DNA of 64,000 nucleotides from Psychrobacillus sp032154225 (GCF_032154225.1 NZ_JALDYF010000005.1:193176-257175); one strand, 5' to 3'. Counted from the first letter of the stretch, positions 18,054 to 27,125 are shown. The notes: generated from the sequence alone by a model not told the origin. Numbers and translations: made by a program.

Positions 18054-18956
18054 CTACATTTTCATATTTGGATCGAAACGATCGCGTAACCAGTCACCTA
18101 GTAAATTAAATCCTAAAACAGTAAACATAACAGCTACTCCGGGAAATACAGCAGTCCACCAAGCAGTCGTAATATAATTTCGACTATCTGCTAGCATTCC
18201 TCCCCAAGAAGGAATCGTTGGATCTACCCCTAAGCCTAGAAATGTTAACGATGCTTCTAATAATATAAACTCTGCAATATACATCGTTCCTAATACAAAA
18301 ATAGAAGAAAGTACATTCGGTAAAATATGCTTCCTAATAACCGTAAAATTCGTACCACCAATTGCTTTTGCAGCATGAATAAACTCTTGCTCTTTCAATG
18401 CAATTACTTGCCCTCGTATAAGTCTCGCAAAACCTACCCAATACGTTATTCCTAAAATAATTATGATTTTCCAAATACCAGTACCCAAAATACTCATAAC
18501 AACGATTGCAAATAAGATAAACGGAAATGCTAATTGGATATCAGCAACTCGCATGATAAAATCATCTAACCACTTCCCAAAATACCCTGAAACTAATCCT
18601 AAAATTGTACCGATAACAAGGGAGATTAATACTCCGAAAAAGCCGACCATTAACGAAATTCTTGCACCGTATAATATTCGTGTGAACAAGTCCCTTCCTA
18701 GCTGATCAGCACCTAAAAAGAAAGTAGATTCTCCCGTTGGATCTGACCAGGAAGGGGGCGTTAGTCTTGAAACTAAACTTGCTTTACCCGGATCAAATGA
18801 TGTTAGCCATGGTGCAAAAATAGCACATCCCACACTAATTGAAACTAAAAATATTCCGATAAAACCTGCTGGATTCTTTTTGATAAATCTTGTGAATCTT
18901 TTCCAAAAAGACTTTTTAGGTTGAGCTAATGATTTTTCTTTTACTGCAACTGTCAT
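18054..18956 (-). CDS. peptide ABC transporter permease (DppC/OppC type)
   Basis: Second membrane subunit of a peptide/nickel-class ABC importer. A cytoplasmic N-terminus is followed by about six TM helices. The binding-protein-dependent transport motif (EAA loop) is at about 205-230, containing FIHAAKAIGGTNFTVIRKHI-like sequence, and the C-terminus ends GDWLRDRFDPNMKM as in OppC. The N-terminal OppC_N domain with WKRFTRFIKKNPAG is present. Length 300 aa is normal. GGGGAG lies 6 bp before the ATG, and the gene overlaps oppB by one base. It forms the channel with the oppB product. Confidence 0.93.
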   Translation of the reverse strand: MTVAVKEKSLAQPKKSFWKRFTRFIKKNPAGFIGIFLVSISVGCAIFAPWLTSFDPGKASLVSRLTPPSWSDPTGESTFFLGADQLGRDLFTRILYGARISLMVGFFGVLISLVIGTILGLVSGYFGKWLDDFIMRVADIQLAFPFILFAIVVMSILGTGIWKIIIILGITYWVGFARLIRGQVIALKEQEFIHAAKAIGGTNFTVIRKHILPNVLSSIFVLGTMYIAEFILLEASLTFLGLGVDPTIPSWGGMLADSRNYITTAWWTAVFPGVAVMFTVLGFNLLGDWLRDRFDPNMKM

Positions 18957-19888
18957 TAGTTACTCCCCTTTCCAGTTTTAATACGTGGATCAATAATGGA
19001 ATAACTTAAATCTACGATTAAATTGACTACTACCATGATAATTGCTAAAAATATAACGCCACCCTGGATAACAGGATAATCTCGTTGATTAATCGCATCA
19101 ATAATAAGTCTTCCAACACCAGGCCATGCAAAAACTTGCTCGATAATAACTGCTCCACCTAGCAAAGAACCGAATTGCAAACCTAAAAAAGTAATTGTTG
19201 GTAATAGTGCATTTCGAAATGCATGCTTTATAATAACTGCCCATGAACTAATACCTTTCGACTTGGCCGTTGCAATATATTGCTGATTCATCACTTCAAG
19301 CATCGACGAACGAACTAATCTCGCCAATATACCCGATAAAATCATTCCAAGCGTAATGGATGGCAAAATTAATGAAGAAAAACCATCAAATCCGGAGGAA
19401 GGTAACCATTTTAGTGTCACTGCAAATACTAAAATAAGCATAATTCCTAACCAAAAGTTCGGAAATGAAATACCAATTAAAGAAAATATTCTTCCGAAGA
19501 AATCTATAGGAGTCCCTCTTCTAACTGCCGATATGATACCTACTGGAAATGCAATAAGAATTGCTACTACAATTCCACCTAATGCTAAAGCTAATGTTGC
19601 ACCAATTCGCTCAAATATTAAATCTGTAACGGGCATTCCGCTTCTATAGGATGTTCCAAAATCCAACGTCACTACACCTTTTAAAAATAGTCCATACTGT
19701 ATGTACAACGGTTTATCTAAGCCTAAGTTTTTAGTTATTTCTTCAATTGCTTCTCTTGTCGGCTCACCTGCACCAAACATCACGGAAACAGGATCCCCAG
19801 TTAAACGAATAGCAAAGAAAACAATAAGTGAGATTGCAAATACAACCAATACAGTATGGAGTAATCTTCGAATAACATAAGTTAACAT
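18956..19888 (-). CDS. peptide ABC transporter permease (DppB/OppB type)
   Basis: First membrane subunit of the peptide importer. The start MLTYVIRRLLHTVLVVFAIS and the block RLTGDPV are typical of DppB/OppB. Six TM helices are present, with the EAA loop at about 205-225 (QYIATAKSKGISSWAVIIKH) and the closing DLSYSIIDPRIKTG. Length 310 aa is standard. GGTGG lies 6 bp before the ATG. It is separated from oppA by a 14-bp-arm hairpin (19916-19948) that probably lowers permease expression relative to the binding protein. Confidence 0.94.
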   Translation of the reverse strand: MLTYVIRRLLHTVLVVFAISLIVFFAIRLTGDPVSVMFGAGEPTREAIEEITKNLGLDKPLYIQYGLFLKGVVTLDFGTSYRSGMPVTDLIFERIGATLALALGGIVVAILIAFPVGIISAVRRGTPIDFFGRIFSLIGISFPNFWLGIMLILVFAVTLKWLPSSGFDGFSSLILPSITLGMILSGILARLVRSSMLEVMNQQYIATAKSKGISSWAVIIKHAFRNALLPTITFLGLQFGSLLGGAVIIEQVFAWPGVGRLIIDAINQRDYPVIQGGVIFLAIIMVVVNLIVDLSYSIIDPRIKTGKGSN

Positions 19889-19915
19889 ACTTATCCACCG
19901 TCCCCTTTTAAAAGA

Positions 19916-19948
19916 AAGAGATAGTATGAGATGTTCATACTATCTCTT
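19916..19948 (-). terminator. intercistronic hairpin between oppA and oppB (attenuator or mRNA stabiliser)
   Basis: A perfect 14-bp inverted repeat with a 5-nt loop starts 11 bp after the oppA stop, inside the operon. The following T stretch is short and interrupted (TTTCTTTT), so termination is likely partial. Such hairpins after binding-protein genes commonly protect upstream mRNA and keep the lipoprotein in excess. Confidence 0.75.
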
Positions 19949-19959
19949 AAATATTGCTT

Positions 19960-21552
19960 TTATTCGACCGTAACTTCTTCTAAACGCATACGATCTTCGT
20001 TTGGTGGTTGGAAGTTTTTCAAACGTTTATTAACGCCGTATAAATCTACTGCTTGATATAGATTTACTTCCGGTGCTAATTCGTAAAGTAACTCCGTTAA
20101 TTGCTTAAAGATTGCCGCACGTTCAGTTTGGTCCACTGATGCACGTTGCGCTCTTAATAGCTCTTCCACTTTTTCGTCTTTAAATGATGGATTCCATAGT
20201 TCACCTTCGTAATACATTAAATATGCTGTATTATCAAAGTCTAACGTCCATCCGCCCCATCCATTGCGATACATATGTCCCGCATCACCTTTTGGAATTA
20301 AATCCGATGTTAAAGTCGTGCCATCTACACTGTTAATATTAACTTTTAATCCTACTTCTTCTAAATAGAACGAAACTGCTTGAGCAATTTCTTTAAAGTT
20401 GCCATCTGTACCAGGGATAAATAAGTCTAATGCAGTACCTTCAGCAACTCCTGCTTCTTTTAACAACTCTTTCGCTTTTTCTGGATCATATGGATATGGT
20501 TTTAAATCTGGATTGTTACCGAATGACAATTCACTTTGGAAAGTACTAATTGGTTTCGCATATCCATTAAGAATTGTGCTAATAATTTCTTCTTTATTGA
20601 TCGCATAGTTAATCGCTTGGCGTACTCTAACATCTCCCATAGGTTCTTTAGCAGTGTCAAATCTCAATGCATAAACAGTAGGAGTTCCTACCTCTTTTAG
20701 TTCTAAGAAATCAGTACCTTTTATCGTATCTGCTTGTGCTACATCTACACGTTTCATGATATCAATTTTTCCTGTTTGTAGTTCTGCCAAACGAGTAGAA
20801 GGCTCTGGAATTATTTTAAAAGTTACTTTATCTAATTTTGGAAGTCCTTCTTTCCAGTAGTTTTCGTTCTTCTCAAGTACTGCTTCTTGATCTCGTTTGT
20901 AACTTGTCATTTTAAATGGACCAGTTCCTACTGGATTATTATTGAAGTTTTCGTCGCCTTTTTCTTCAATATATCCTGGAGGAACGATTACTGCCCCATA
21001 ACCAGCCAGCTTTGTTAATAAAACTGGGTCTGCATTACTCAAATGCATTGTTACTGTATATTCATCATTCACTTCTACAGATTCAATTGACGTATAGTTT
21101 GAATATTGAGGTCCTTTTTTACCTTCGTCGCCTAATAATCGATCAAATGTATATTTTACTGCTTCCGCATTAAATGGCTCTCCATTATGGAACTGGATTC
21201 CTTGACGTAATGTGAATACGATTGTGTTGTTATCTGTGTACTCCCATTTTTCTGCTAAACCAGGTTTTAACTCCAAATCTAGTGTACGTTCTACTAACCC
21301 TTCAAACACAGAGTTTGCTACTGTACTCCAATCTAATAGGAATGTATCAATTGGATCCCAGCTTTGTGGATCACTTGAAATACCTACTACTACTTCATTG
21401 CCCCTGCTTGCCGCCGGATTTTCTCCAGAAGTAGGTTTTGACTCACCTTCTGTTTTGGTTGTCGTCTTACCACCTTCACTCGAACATGCAGCTAAAACTA
21501 ACATTAAAATGGCTAATATCGCTACTAATCTTGTTTTGAACATTTTTTTCAT
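19960..21552 (-). CDS. peptide ABC transporter substrate-binding lipoprotein (OppA/DppA, SBP_bac_5)
   Basis: Extracytoplasmic solute-binding protein tethered by lipid. The signal peptide ends in a lipobox LVLAACSS with Cys at about 23, then a Thr/Lys/Ser linker. The SBP_bac_5 domain covers the rest, with WEYTDNNTIVFTLRQGIQFHNGEPF-type block near 106-130 and the ligand-domain segment VRQAINYAINKEEI near 310. Length 530 aa is typical. AGGAGG lies 7 bp before the ATG. It follows iclR by 11 bp. In context its cargo is probably peptides, possibly with N-terminal pyroglutamate, but the family also carries nickel, heme precursors and opines. Confidence 0.93.
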   Translation of the reverse strand: MKKMFKTRLVAILAILMLVLAACSSEGGKTTTKTEGESKPTSGENPAASRGNEVVVGISSDPQSWDPIDTFLLDWSTVANSVFEGLVERTLDLELKPGLAEKWEYTDNNTIVFTLRQGIQFHNGEPFNAEAVKYTFDRLLGDEGKKGPQYSNYTSIESVEVNDEYTVTMHLSNADPVLLTKLAGYGAVIVPPGYIEEKGDENFNNNPVGTGPFKMTSYKRDQEAVLEKNENYWKEGLPKLDKVTFKIIPEPSTRLAELQTGKIDIMKRVDVAQADTIKGTDFLELKEVGTPTVYALRFDTAKEPMGDVRVRQAINYAINKEEIISTILNGYAKPISTFQSELSFGNNPDLKPYPYDPEKAKELLKEAGVAEGTALDLFIPGTDGNFKEIAQAVSFYLEEVGLKVNINSVDGTTLTSDLIPKGDAGHMYRNGWGGWTLDFDNTAYLMYYEGELWNPSFKDEKVEELLRAQRASVDQTERAAIFKQLTELLYELAPEVNLYQAVDLYGVNKRLKNFQPPNEDRMRLEEVTVE

Positions 21553-21563
21553 TTCCCATCCTC

Positions 21564-22376
21564 CTAATGTTTCATTTCATTATTTGTCAATCCATATGGA
21601 TACGGATTAGAGTAACCAATCTTCCGAGAAATACTTGCCGCAGCTTCCCATAGTGGCACGAGAAATTCCTGCACCCTTTCCTTAGGTAGCGAACTAGAAA
21701 ATCCAGCAATACTTATGGAAAATTCCACTTCATTTAATCTATTAAAAATAGGAGCAGCGATTGATACCGTTCCTTCTTCTAACTCGGAATCACTGTACGC
21801 ATATCCATTTTTTCTTGTTTCATGAATAAAAGACCAGACATCTTCTACTTTTTTAGGTGTTTGACTTGCATAATAAGTCATCGGTTGATTTAAAATTTCT
21901 GTAATTTCGTCATCAGGTAAATAAGAAAGTAACGTTCGTGTACAAGCTCCAGCATAAAGTGGTGCTCTTCTACCTGTTTTGGTATATAGACGAACAGGTC
22001 TTGTACTTTCCACTTTTTCTATATAAACACCTTCGTCTCTATCTCTTGAAACTAATTGAATAGCTTCATTGAATTTAGATTGAAGTATTTTCATATATGG
22101 TAGAGAAATATTACGGATTTCCAAATTACTAGCAACAATATTTCCTAAATACATTAGTTTAAGCCCTAACGAATAAGTATCTCCTTCTACTAATACTCCA
22201 TTTTTTTCTATTTCTGATCTTTGTAGAAATCCATAATCCACGAAAGTTTTCAAAAGTCTGTGTACGGTTGGCTTGGGTATTTGTGTAAAAGTAGATATTT
22301 CATCCAGTCGCCAAAAAGATTTCTCTTCCGTAAATAATTCGAGTAATTGAAATCCTTTTTCGATTGTTTTACTCAT
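21564..22376 (-). CDS. IclR-family transcriptional regulator of the opp-pxp operon
   Basis: A 270-residue regulator with an N-terminal winged helix (about 1-75, LDEISTFTQIPKPTVHRLLKTF-like recognition region) and the IclR effector domain (about 80-260). The start is ATG at 22376: it overlaps the oppF stop as ATGA, and the residues upstream in the longer frame belong to oppF. IclR proteins bind small acids and act mostly as repressors at inverted repeats. The gene is encoded inside the operon it probably controls. A matching inverted repeat (CGTTCCA-N5-TGGAACG) lies just before oppD at 24375-24393. The effector is likely 5-oxoproline or a related acid, which is inference. Confidence 0.92.
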   Translation of the reverse strand: MSKTIEKGFQLLELFTEEKSFWRLDEISTFTQIPKPTVHRLLKTFVDYGFLQRSEIEKNGVLVEGDTYSLGLKLMYLGNIVASNLEIRNISLPYMKILQSKFNEAIQLVSRDRDEGVYIEKVESTRPVRLYTKTGRRAPLYAGACTRTLLSYLPDDEITEILNQPMTYYASQTPKKVEDVWSFIHETRKNGYAYSDSELEEGTVSIAAPIFNRLNEVEFSISIAGFSSSLPKERVQEFLVPLWEAAASISRKIGYSNPYPYGLTNNEMKH

Positions 22377-23371
22377 ACATTCACCACATCTTTTGATTCG
22401 TGCAAGTGACATGAAACAAAATGATTATCTTTTGTTTCCAATAAAGTCGGCTTAATCGTTTTGCATATTTCCATCGCTGCAAAGCACCTTGGATGAAAAG
22501 TACATCCATTTGGTGGATTCGCTGGACTCGGTACATCTCCCGTTAAAATGATACGTTCTTTCTTTTGCAAAGGATGTGCACTTGGTAGAGCTGATAATAG
22601 GGCTGTCGAATAGGGATGATTTGGATTATCGTATAGGTCATCTTTATCTGCTATCTCAACCATCTTCCCTAAATACATAACACCTATTCGGTCACAGAAG
22701 TGTTTAACTACGCTTAAATCATGGGAAATAAATATATACGTTAATCCAAACTCTTTTTGTAAATCTCGCATTAAATTTAATACTTGTGACTGAATAGATA
22801 CATCCAATGCAGAAACTGGCTCGTCTGCAATAATAAGTTTAGGCTTAGATATTAGAGCTCTTGCAATTCCAATTCGTTGTCGCTGCCCCCCTGAAAATTC
22901 ATGGGGTAAACGTTTTAATTGATTAACCGTCAAACCAACTTGTTCTGCAACTTCAAGTACACTTTTTTCTCTTTCTTCCTTACTTGTCATTCCGAAATTG
23001 ATAAGTGGTTCTTCAATAATGTCGAATACTCTCATTCTGGGATTCAACGAAGCAAATGGGTCCTGAAAAACAATTTGAATATCTTTTCTCATAAGTCTCA
23101 TACTATTTTTATCTAGTGATGCAAGGTCTGTCCCTTCAAAATATACAGAGCCTTCTGTTGGCTCTAGTAATCTTAAAATCGTTCTTCCAACAGTACTTTT
23201 TCCACATCCTGATTCTCCAACAATGCCAAAAGTTTCTCCACGTTTCACTTCAAAAGAAATATCATCTACTGCTTTTACTTGTTGAAGTGTTTTATTCCCT
23301 AAAATTCCGCCTTTAATAGGAAAATATTTTTTTAAGTTCTCCACTTTTAATAGTGTTTCCTCATGCTTCAT
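22373..23371 (-). CDS. peptide ABC transporter ATP-binding protein (OppF/DppF)
   Basis: One of the two ATPases energising peptide uptake. Visible motifs: Walker A GESGCGKST at about 52-60, Q-loop VFQDPFASLNP near 100, signature FSGGQRQRIGIARAL near 160, Walker B LIIADEPVSALD near 180 and the switch His in FISHDLSVVKHF. The C-terminal oligopeptide-transporter tail with GCTFHPRCFAAMEIC (four-cysteine Fe-S-like motif) is present. Length 332 aa is typical. GAGGTG lies 7 bp before the ATG. It overlaps oppD by 11 bp and iclR by 4 bp. Confidence 0.95.
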   Translation of the reverse strand: MKHEETLLKVENLKKYFPIKGGILGNKTLQQVKAVDDISFEVKRGETFGIVGESGCGKSTVGRTILRLLEPTEGSVYFEGTDLASLDKNSMRLMRKDIQIVFQDPFASLNPRMRVFDIIEEPLINFGMTSKEEREKSVLEVAEQVGLTVNQLKRLPHEFSGGQRQRIGIARALISKPKLIIADEPVSALDVSIQSQVLNLMRDLQKEFGLTYIFISHDLSVVKHFCDRIGVMYLGKMVEIADKDDLYDNPNHPYSTALLSALPSAHPLQKKERIILTGDVPSPANPPNGCTFHPRCFAAMEICKTIKPTLLETKDNHFVSCHLHESKDVVNV

Positions 23372-24359
23372 TATGAATCACCTCAGATGCTGTTTCTGGA
23401 TCATATAGCCAACATTGAACACGCGTCCCGTCTGTTGTTGTAATTAGTGGAGGCTTTTCCGAGCATTTATCAAATGCCTTTTTACATCTTGGAGCAAAAC
23501 GGCAGCCTTCTGGCATACTACCTGGTGCAGGAACGACTCCTGGTATGGATGACAAATATTCCTTTTGCTCCGAAATGTTTGGAAGCGATTCCATTAATCC
23601 TTGCGTGTATGGATGCTTAGGATAATCAAATAAATTTACAACATTCGCTTCTTCCACTATTTCCCCTGCATACATAACAATCACACGATCACACATTTCA
23701 GAAACTACACCTAAATCATGAGTGATTAATACGATAGACATATGTAATTTTTCTTGTAAGCTTTTCATAAGTTCTAAAATTTGTGCTTGAATAGTTACAT
23801 CAAGAGCTGTAGTAGGCTCATCTGCTATTAAAATTTCTGGATTACATGCCAAAGCAATTGCAATCATAATACGTTGTCTCATCCCACCTGATAGTTGGTG
23901 CGGATAATCATTCAGTACTTGTTCAGGTCTAGGTATCCCAACTAATTTCAGCATTTCTAAAGCTCGATACTTCGCAACTTTTTTCGATACTGTTTCATGA
24001 CTCAAAATCATTTCTACAATCTGACTTCCAATTGTATAAACTGGATTTAAAGAACTCATTGGTTCTTGGAAGATCATAGATACTTTCTTTCCACGAACCT
24101 TTCTCCAATCTTTGTTGTTGAATTGTTTAAAATGTAAGTCTCCTACTTGAATGTCCCCGTCTTGCCACACTACCCCAGGTGGAAGGAGCCCCATCAATGA
24201 AAGAGATGTCATACTCTTACCACATCCAGATTCTCCAACAATTCCTAAAGTCTCTGCTTTATTTAAATGAAAGCTAATGCCGTTCACAATTGCAATATCT
24301 CTATCCTCATCGTGTATGCCAACTTGAAGATTCTCTACATGCATCACTTTCGAAACCAT
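23361..24359 (-). CDS. peptide ABC transporter ATP-binding protein (OppD/DppD), first gene of the operon
   Basis: Partner ATPase of OppF. Motifs: Walker A GESGCGKSM near 47-55, Q-loop IFQEPMSSLNPVY near 97, signature LSGGMRQRIMIAIAL near 155, Walker B LIADEPTTALD, and the OppD-type tail GCRFAPRCKKAFDKC. The ATG at 24359 is chosen over the frame to 24374 because GAGGGGTGA sits about 6 bp before it. With this start the CDS is 332 aa. It is the first gene of an 11-gene transcription unit, with an IclR-type inverted repeat (24375-24393) between promoter region and ribosome binding site. Confidence 0.94.
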   Translation of the reverse strand: MVSKVMHVENLQVGIHDEDRDIAIVNGISFHLNKAETLGIVGESGCGKSMTSLSLMGLLPPGVVWQDGDIQVGDLHFKQFNNKDWRKVRGKKVSMIFQEPMSSLNPVYTIGSQIVEMILSHETVSKKVAKYRALEMLKLVGIPRPEQVLNDYPHQLSGGMRQRIMIAIALACNPEILIADEPTTALDVTIQAQILELMKSLQEKLHMSIVLITHDLGVVSEMCDRVIVMYAGEIVEEANVVNLFDYPKHPYTQGLMESLPNISEQKEYLSSIPGVVPAPGSMPEGCRFAPRCKKAFDKCSEKPPLITTTDGTRVQCWLYDPETASEVIHNEA

Positions 24360-24374
24360 CGAGTCACCCCTCAT

Positions 24375-24393
24375 CGTTCCATTATGTGGAACG
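24375..24393 (-). promoter_or_regulatory. candidate IclR operator before the opp-pxp operon
   Basis: A perfect 7-bp inverted repeat, CGTTCCA-N5-TGGAACG, containing TTCC-N7-GGAA, lies immediately upstream of the oppD ribosome binding site. The position suits repression by the IclR protein encoded in the same operon. Two sites with the same TTCC-N7-GGAA layout occur at the other IclR locus in this window (60302-60338). Confidence 0.6.
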
Positions 24394-24548
24394 CTATTTC
24401 ATATATTGATTCTTTTTTATATACTAAAGAATTTTCAGATTAATAGCAATAGTTTTTTTATTTTTCAGCTCAATGGTTACTATTTTTCTACTCTTTAACC
24501 GCTATCTACAGCGATTTTCTATATATATTTATATATTTCCTAAAAAAA

Positions 24549-24590
24549 AAGCTATCCCAAAAGTCATTTTTACGACTTTTGGGATAGCTT
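24549..24590 (-). terminator. terminator of the SbsC-like surface protein gene
   Basis: A perfect 17-bp inverted repeat (24549-24565 with 24574-24590) is followed on the minus strand by a long T run. It lies 33 bp after the stop of the gene ending at 24624. Confidence 0.88.
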
Positions 24591-24623
24591 AATTTAACTT
24601 TTTACTATTCATAACATAAAATA

Positions 24624-25697
24624 TTAGTATAAATCTAAAACATCGGCATATTTCCACTTACCATCTACTTTTTTCAATAAATATACAGTCGTAACTGTTT
24701 CAGAATAACCAGCTTCTGTTATTTTATCTGTCGTTTCTACAAACGCATATCCATCTAAAATCGAATATACATTTGAATCAACAAGCTCAAACTTCAAATC
24801 AAATTCTGCAAATCCTTCCTTCATTTGTTCTTTTACAAAATCGTAATCAGGAAACTCTGGATCATACAGTTCAAACGATCCATCTACATTTTCACTATTG
24901 TACAAACCATTTGCAGTAATGAAAAACTGCTTAATTTCTTTTTCTTGTTCGGCAAAATTAGCATCTTTTCGAATAGCAACACCGTACTTATCAAAAAGCA
25001 CATAGTAAATATCATCTTCTACAATCATATCTAAAGAATCAAATAACTGATTTACTTGCTTTTCAATTGCTTCTGGAGCTGCTTTTTTCGCGATAAGCGC
25101 ATCTAGTTTATTCAAATCACCTTTTGCAGATATTGTATATTTTGCTCCATTCAACAAAATTTCCGCAGGCGCTTTATATGTAGCAAGGAAAGCATCACGC
25201 GTCGTTTTGCCATACACTTTGTATAATAGCTTCGCTTGTTTTCTAATTTCAGCAGATAATGCATGGTATGATTTCTCTGCAACATCCGAAGTTGGATCTT
25301 CTGCATATTGTTGTTCAAAAGTCTTCGTCAAAGCTACAATTTTATTACCAGAAGTTATAGCGTCAATATATCCCATTGTCCGGTCATAATGAAGCCCAAC
25401 ATTATCTGCTAATCTTTTTTCTAACTTTTGTTTTTCAGCCGCACTAGCAGATGAAACCTCTTTTTTTGCTTGTAAATAAGCAGACTTTGTTTCATTGAAT
25501 ATTTTCATATCTGGCGTTTTAATCGCTTTCGTATTTTCATATGAAATTTGCCATTTTAAAGCTCCTGCATAACCTTCAGCAGTCTTCACAGCTTCTTCTG
25601 CTTTTGATAATGCTGCTGCAGAAGTAGTACTAAAAGGTACAAATAATGTTGAACCCATAATTCCAATAGCCAATGAATATGAAATAATTTTCTTCAT
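24624..25697 (-). CDS. secreted SbsC-like helical domain protein with NTF2-like C-terminus
   Basis: A 357-residue exported protein of unknown function. The ATG at 25697 is chosen because GGGG lies 6 bp upstream. A signal peptide (about 1-28, ending TTSAAA) is followed by a Lys/Ala-rich helical bundle (about 30-225) that resembles the C-terminal helical domain of S-layer protein SbsC. The last about 120 residues look like an NTF2/SnoaL-type fold (TVYLLKKVDGKWKYADVLDLY ending). The same helical bundle heads the 5'-nucleotidase gene at 29952-32258, sharing blocks such as YHxLSxxxRxxxxxLYxxxGKxxRxxxLAxYKxPAxxL. It may attach to wall or S-layer polymers, which is inference. Confidence 0.75.
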   Translation of the reverse strand: MKKIISYSLAIGIMGSTLFVPFSTTSAAALSKAEEAVKTAEGYAGALKWQISYENTKAIKTPDMKIFNETKSAYLQAKKEVSSASAAEKQKLEKRLADNVGLHYDRTMGYIDAITSGNKIVALTKTFEQQYAEDPTSDVAEKSYHALSAEIRKQAKLLYKVYGKTTRDAFLATYKAPAEILLNGAKYTISAKGDLNKLDALIAKKAAPEAIEKQVNQLFDSLDMIVEDDIYYVLFDKYGVAIRKDANFAEQEKEIKQFFITANGLYNSENVDGSFELYDPEFPDYDFVKEQMKEGFAEFDLKFELVDSNVYSILDGYAFVETTDKITEAGYSETVTTVYLLKKVDGKWKYADVLDLY

Positions 25698-25715
25698 AGT
25701 AATCCCCATTCCATT

Positions 25716-25743
25716 AAGTAATATATTACTTTAGTAAAGTTAT
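25716..25743 (-). promoter_or_regulatory. overlapping palindromes before the SbsC-like gene
   Basis: AAGTAATATATTACTT (25716-25731) is a perfect 16-bp palindrome, followed by a second symmetric stretch (ACTTTAGTAAAGT). They lie just upstream of the ribosome binding site, a good position for an operator. The sequence is AT-rich, so chance symmetry is possible. Confidence 0.35.
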
Positions 25744-25811
25744 AAAAAGATGTAAATTACTTCTATTTTAGTTTAAAGTTTAATAGAACTCAACGCTTTT
25801 TTTTGAAAACT

Positions 25812-26975
25812 TTATGAATTATGTAAAGATTTTATAAAGTCCTCTAATAGATCCATTCCTTTCTCTAAAACTGGCATTGCGTATGCATAGGATATCCTAA
25901 TATAACCTTCGCCTAATAAGGTAAAAGCACTACCTGGAATTACTGCCACTCCACCTTCATGAAGAAGCTTTGTTGCAAAATCAAAAGAATTTATGCCGTA
26001 CTTTTCTATAGAAGGAAAAATATAAAACGCACCATTCGGCTTTACTACAGGAAGTCCCATATTAACAATTCGACTATATACATAATCCCGTCTTTTTATA
26101 TATTCTACATTCATTTTAGCCGGTGTATCTTTTGCATTTGTTAATGCTTCGATTGCTGCATACTGAGCTGGCAAGTTCGCACAAATTGAATTATATGCGT
26201 GCACTCGAATAACAAACTGCATAATATTCGCTGGCCCCATTAAAAATCCAATTCGCCACCCAGTCATCGAATGAGACTTCGATACACCATGAATGAAAAA
26301 CAATTTATCTCTTAATTGTTTATAAGTAGCGAATGAATTATGTTCCCCATTGAAGGTATTTTCACTGTAAATTTCATCTGTAATAATATAAAGATCTTTA
26401 TTCGCTAACACTTGAACTAGCTGATCCATCGTTTCTTTTTGAATGACTACACCAGTTGGGTTGGATGGATTATTAAATAATATTGCCTTGGTCTTTTCCG
26501 TGATGAGGCCTTCCAGTCTTTCTGCTGTCGGTTGAAAGTTCGTATCTGTCGTATCCAAGTAAACTACTTTTCCACCACATAGTTCAATAATTGGTACATA
26601 GCCAGAATAAATAGGCCCTGGTAGAATAACCTCGTCGCCTTCTTCTAAAATCGTTCGAAATACGGAATCGATTCCTTCGCTAGCACCATTTGTAATCAAT
26701 ATTTCATTTTCAGGATGATAGGAAAATCCGTATTTATTTGAAAAAAAAGTATTCACAGCTGCTCTTAATTGTACTATTCCTGCATTATGTGAATAGCTAG
26801 TTAAGTTTTGTTCGATTGCATGTATTCCAGCAAACTTTACAGATTCTGGTGTTGGAAAATCTGGTTGACCAAGCGTTAAATTAATAGCTTTTGGGAAATT
26901 TACTAATTGATTAGAAAACTGACGAGTCCCCGGTACTTTTAAAGCTTGTGCATATCGATTTAAACTTCGAGACAT
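25812..26975 (-). CDS. patA: aminotransferase A-like class I/II PLP enzyme
   Basis: A fold-type I aminotransferase, 387 aa from the ATG at 26975 (GGAAGAGGGAAGAG upstream). The sequence closely follows what I recall of B. subtilis PatA: ISLTIGQPDF-like NLTLGQPDFPTPE near the start, NPSNPTGV near 170, DEIYSE near 200, the PLP lysine in GVSKSHSMTGWRIGF near 240, and the substrate-carboxylate Arg in GEGYIRISYA near the end. PatA-type enzymes are linked to lysine/N-acetyl-diaminopimelate metabolism, but substrate is not fixed by sequence. It stands alone, and an operon link to the VOC gene upstream is unlikely because a hairpin intervenes. Confidence 0.85.
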   Translation of the reverse strand: MSRSLNRYAQALKVPGTRQFSNQLVNFPKAINLTLGQPDFPTPESVKFAGIHAIEQNLTSYSHNAGIVQLRAAVNTFFSNKYGFSYHPENEILITNGASEGIDSVFRTILEEGDEVILPGPIYSGYVPIIELCGGKVVYLDTTDTNFQPTAERLEGLITEKTKAILFNNPSNPTGVVIQKETMDQLVQVLANKDLYIITDEIYSENTFNGEHNSFATYKQLRDKLFFIHGVSKSHSMTGWRIGFLMGPANIMQFVIRVHAYNSICANLPAQYAAIEALTNAKDTPAKMNVEYIKRRDYVYSRIVNMGLPVVKPNGAFYIFPSIEKYGINSFDFATKLLHEGGVAVIPGSAFTLLGEGYIRISYAYAMPVLEKGMDLLEDFIKSLHNS

Positions 26976-27083
26976 GTATCTCTTCCCTCTTCCATCTTTA
27001 AATGTACTGCTATTACATATGTTATATAATGCTAGCGTTCTTGTATATATACATTTTGTAATTTTCTGAAAATAATAAAAAGA

Positions 27084-27110
27084 GCCTACTAACAATATAT
27101 GTTAGACGGC
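27084..27110 (-). terminator. terminator after the VOC gene
   Basis: GCCTACTAACA pairs with TGTTAGACGGC (two mismatches), followed on the minus strand by CTCTTTTTATT. It lies 16 bp past the VOC gene stop. Confidence 0.6.
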
Positions 27111-27125
27111 CCATTTCATTTATAA

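Noticed and set aside
21212..21610. 132-codon plus-strand frame
   Set aside because: Antisense to the start of oppA, with no ribosome binding site.
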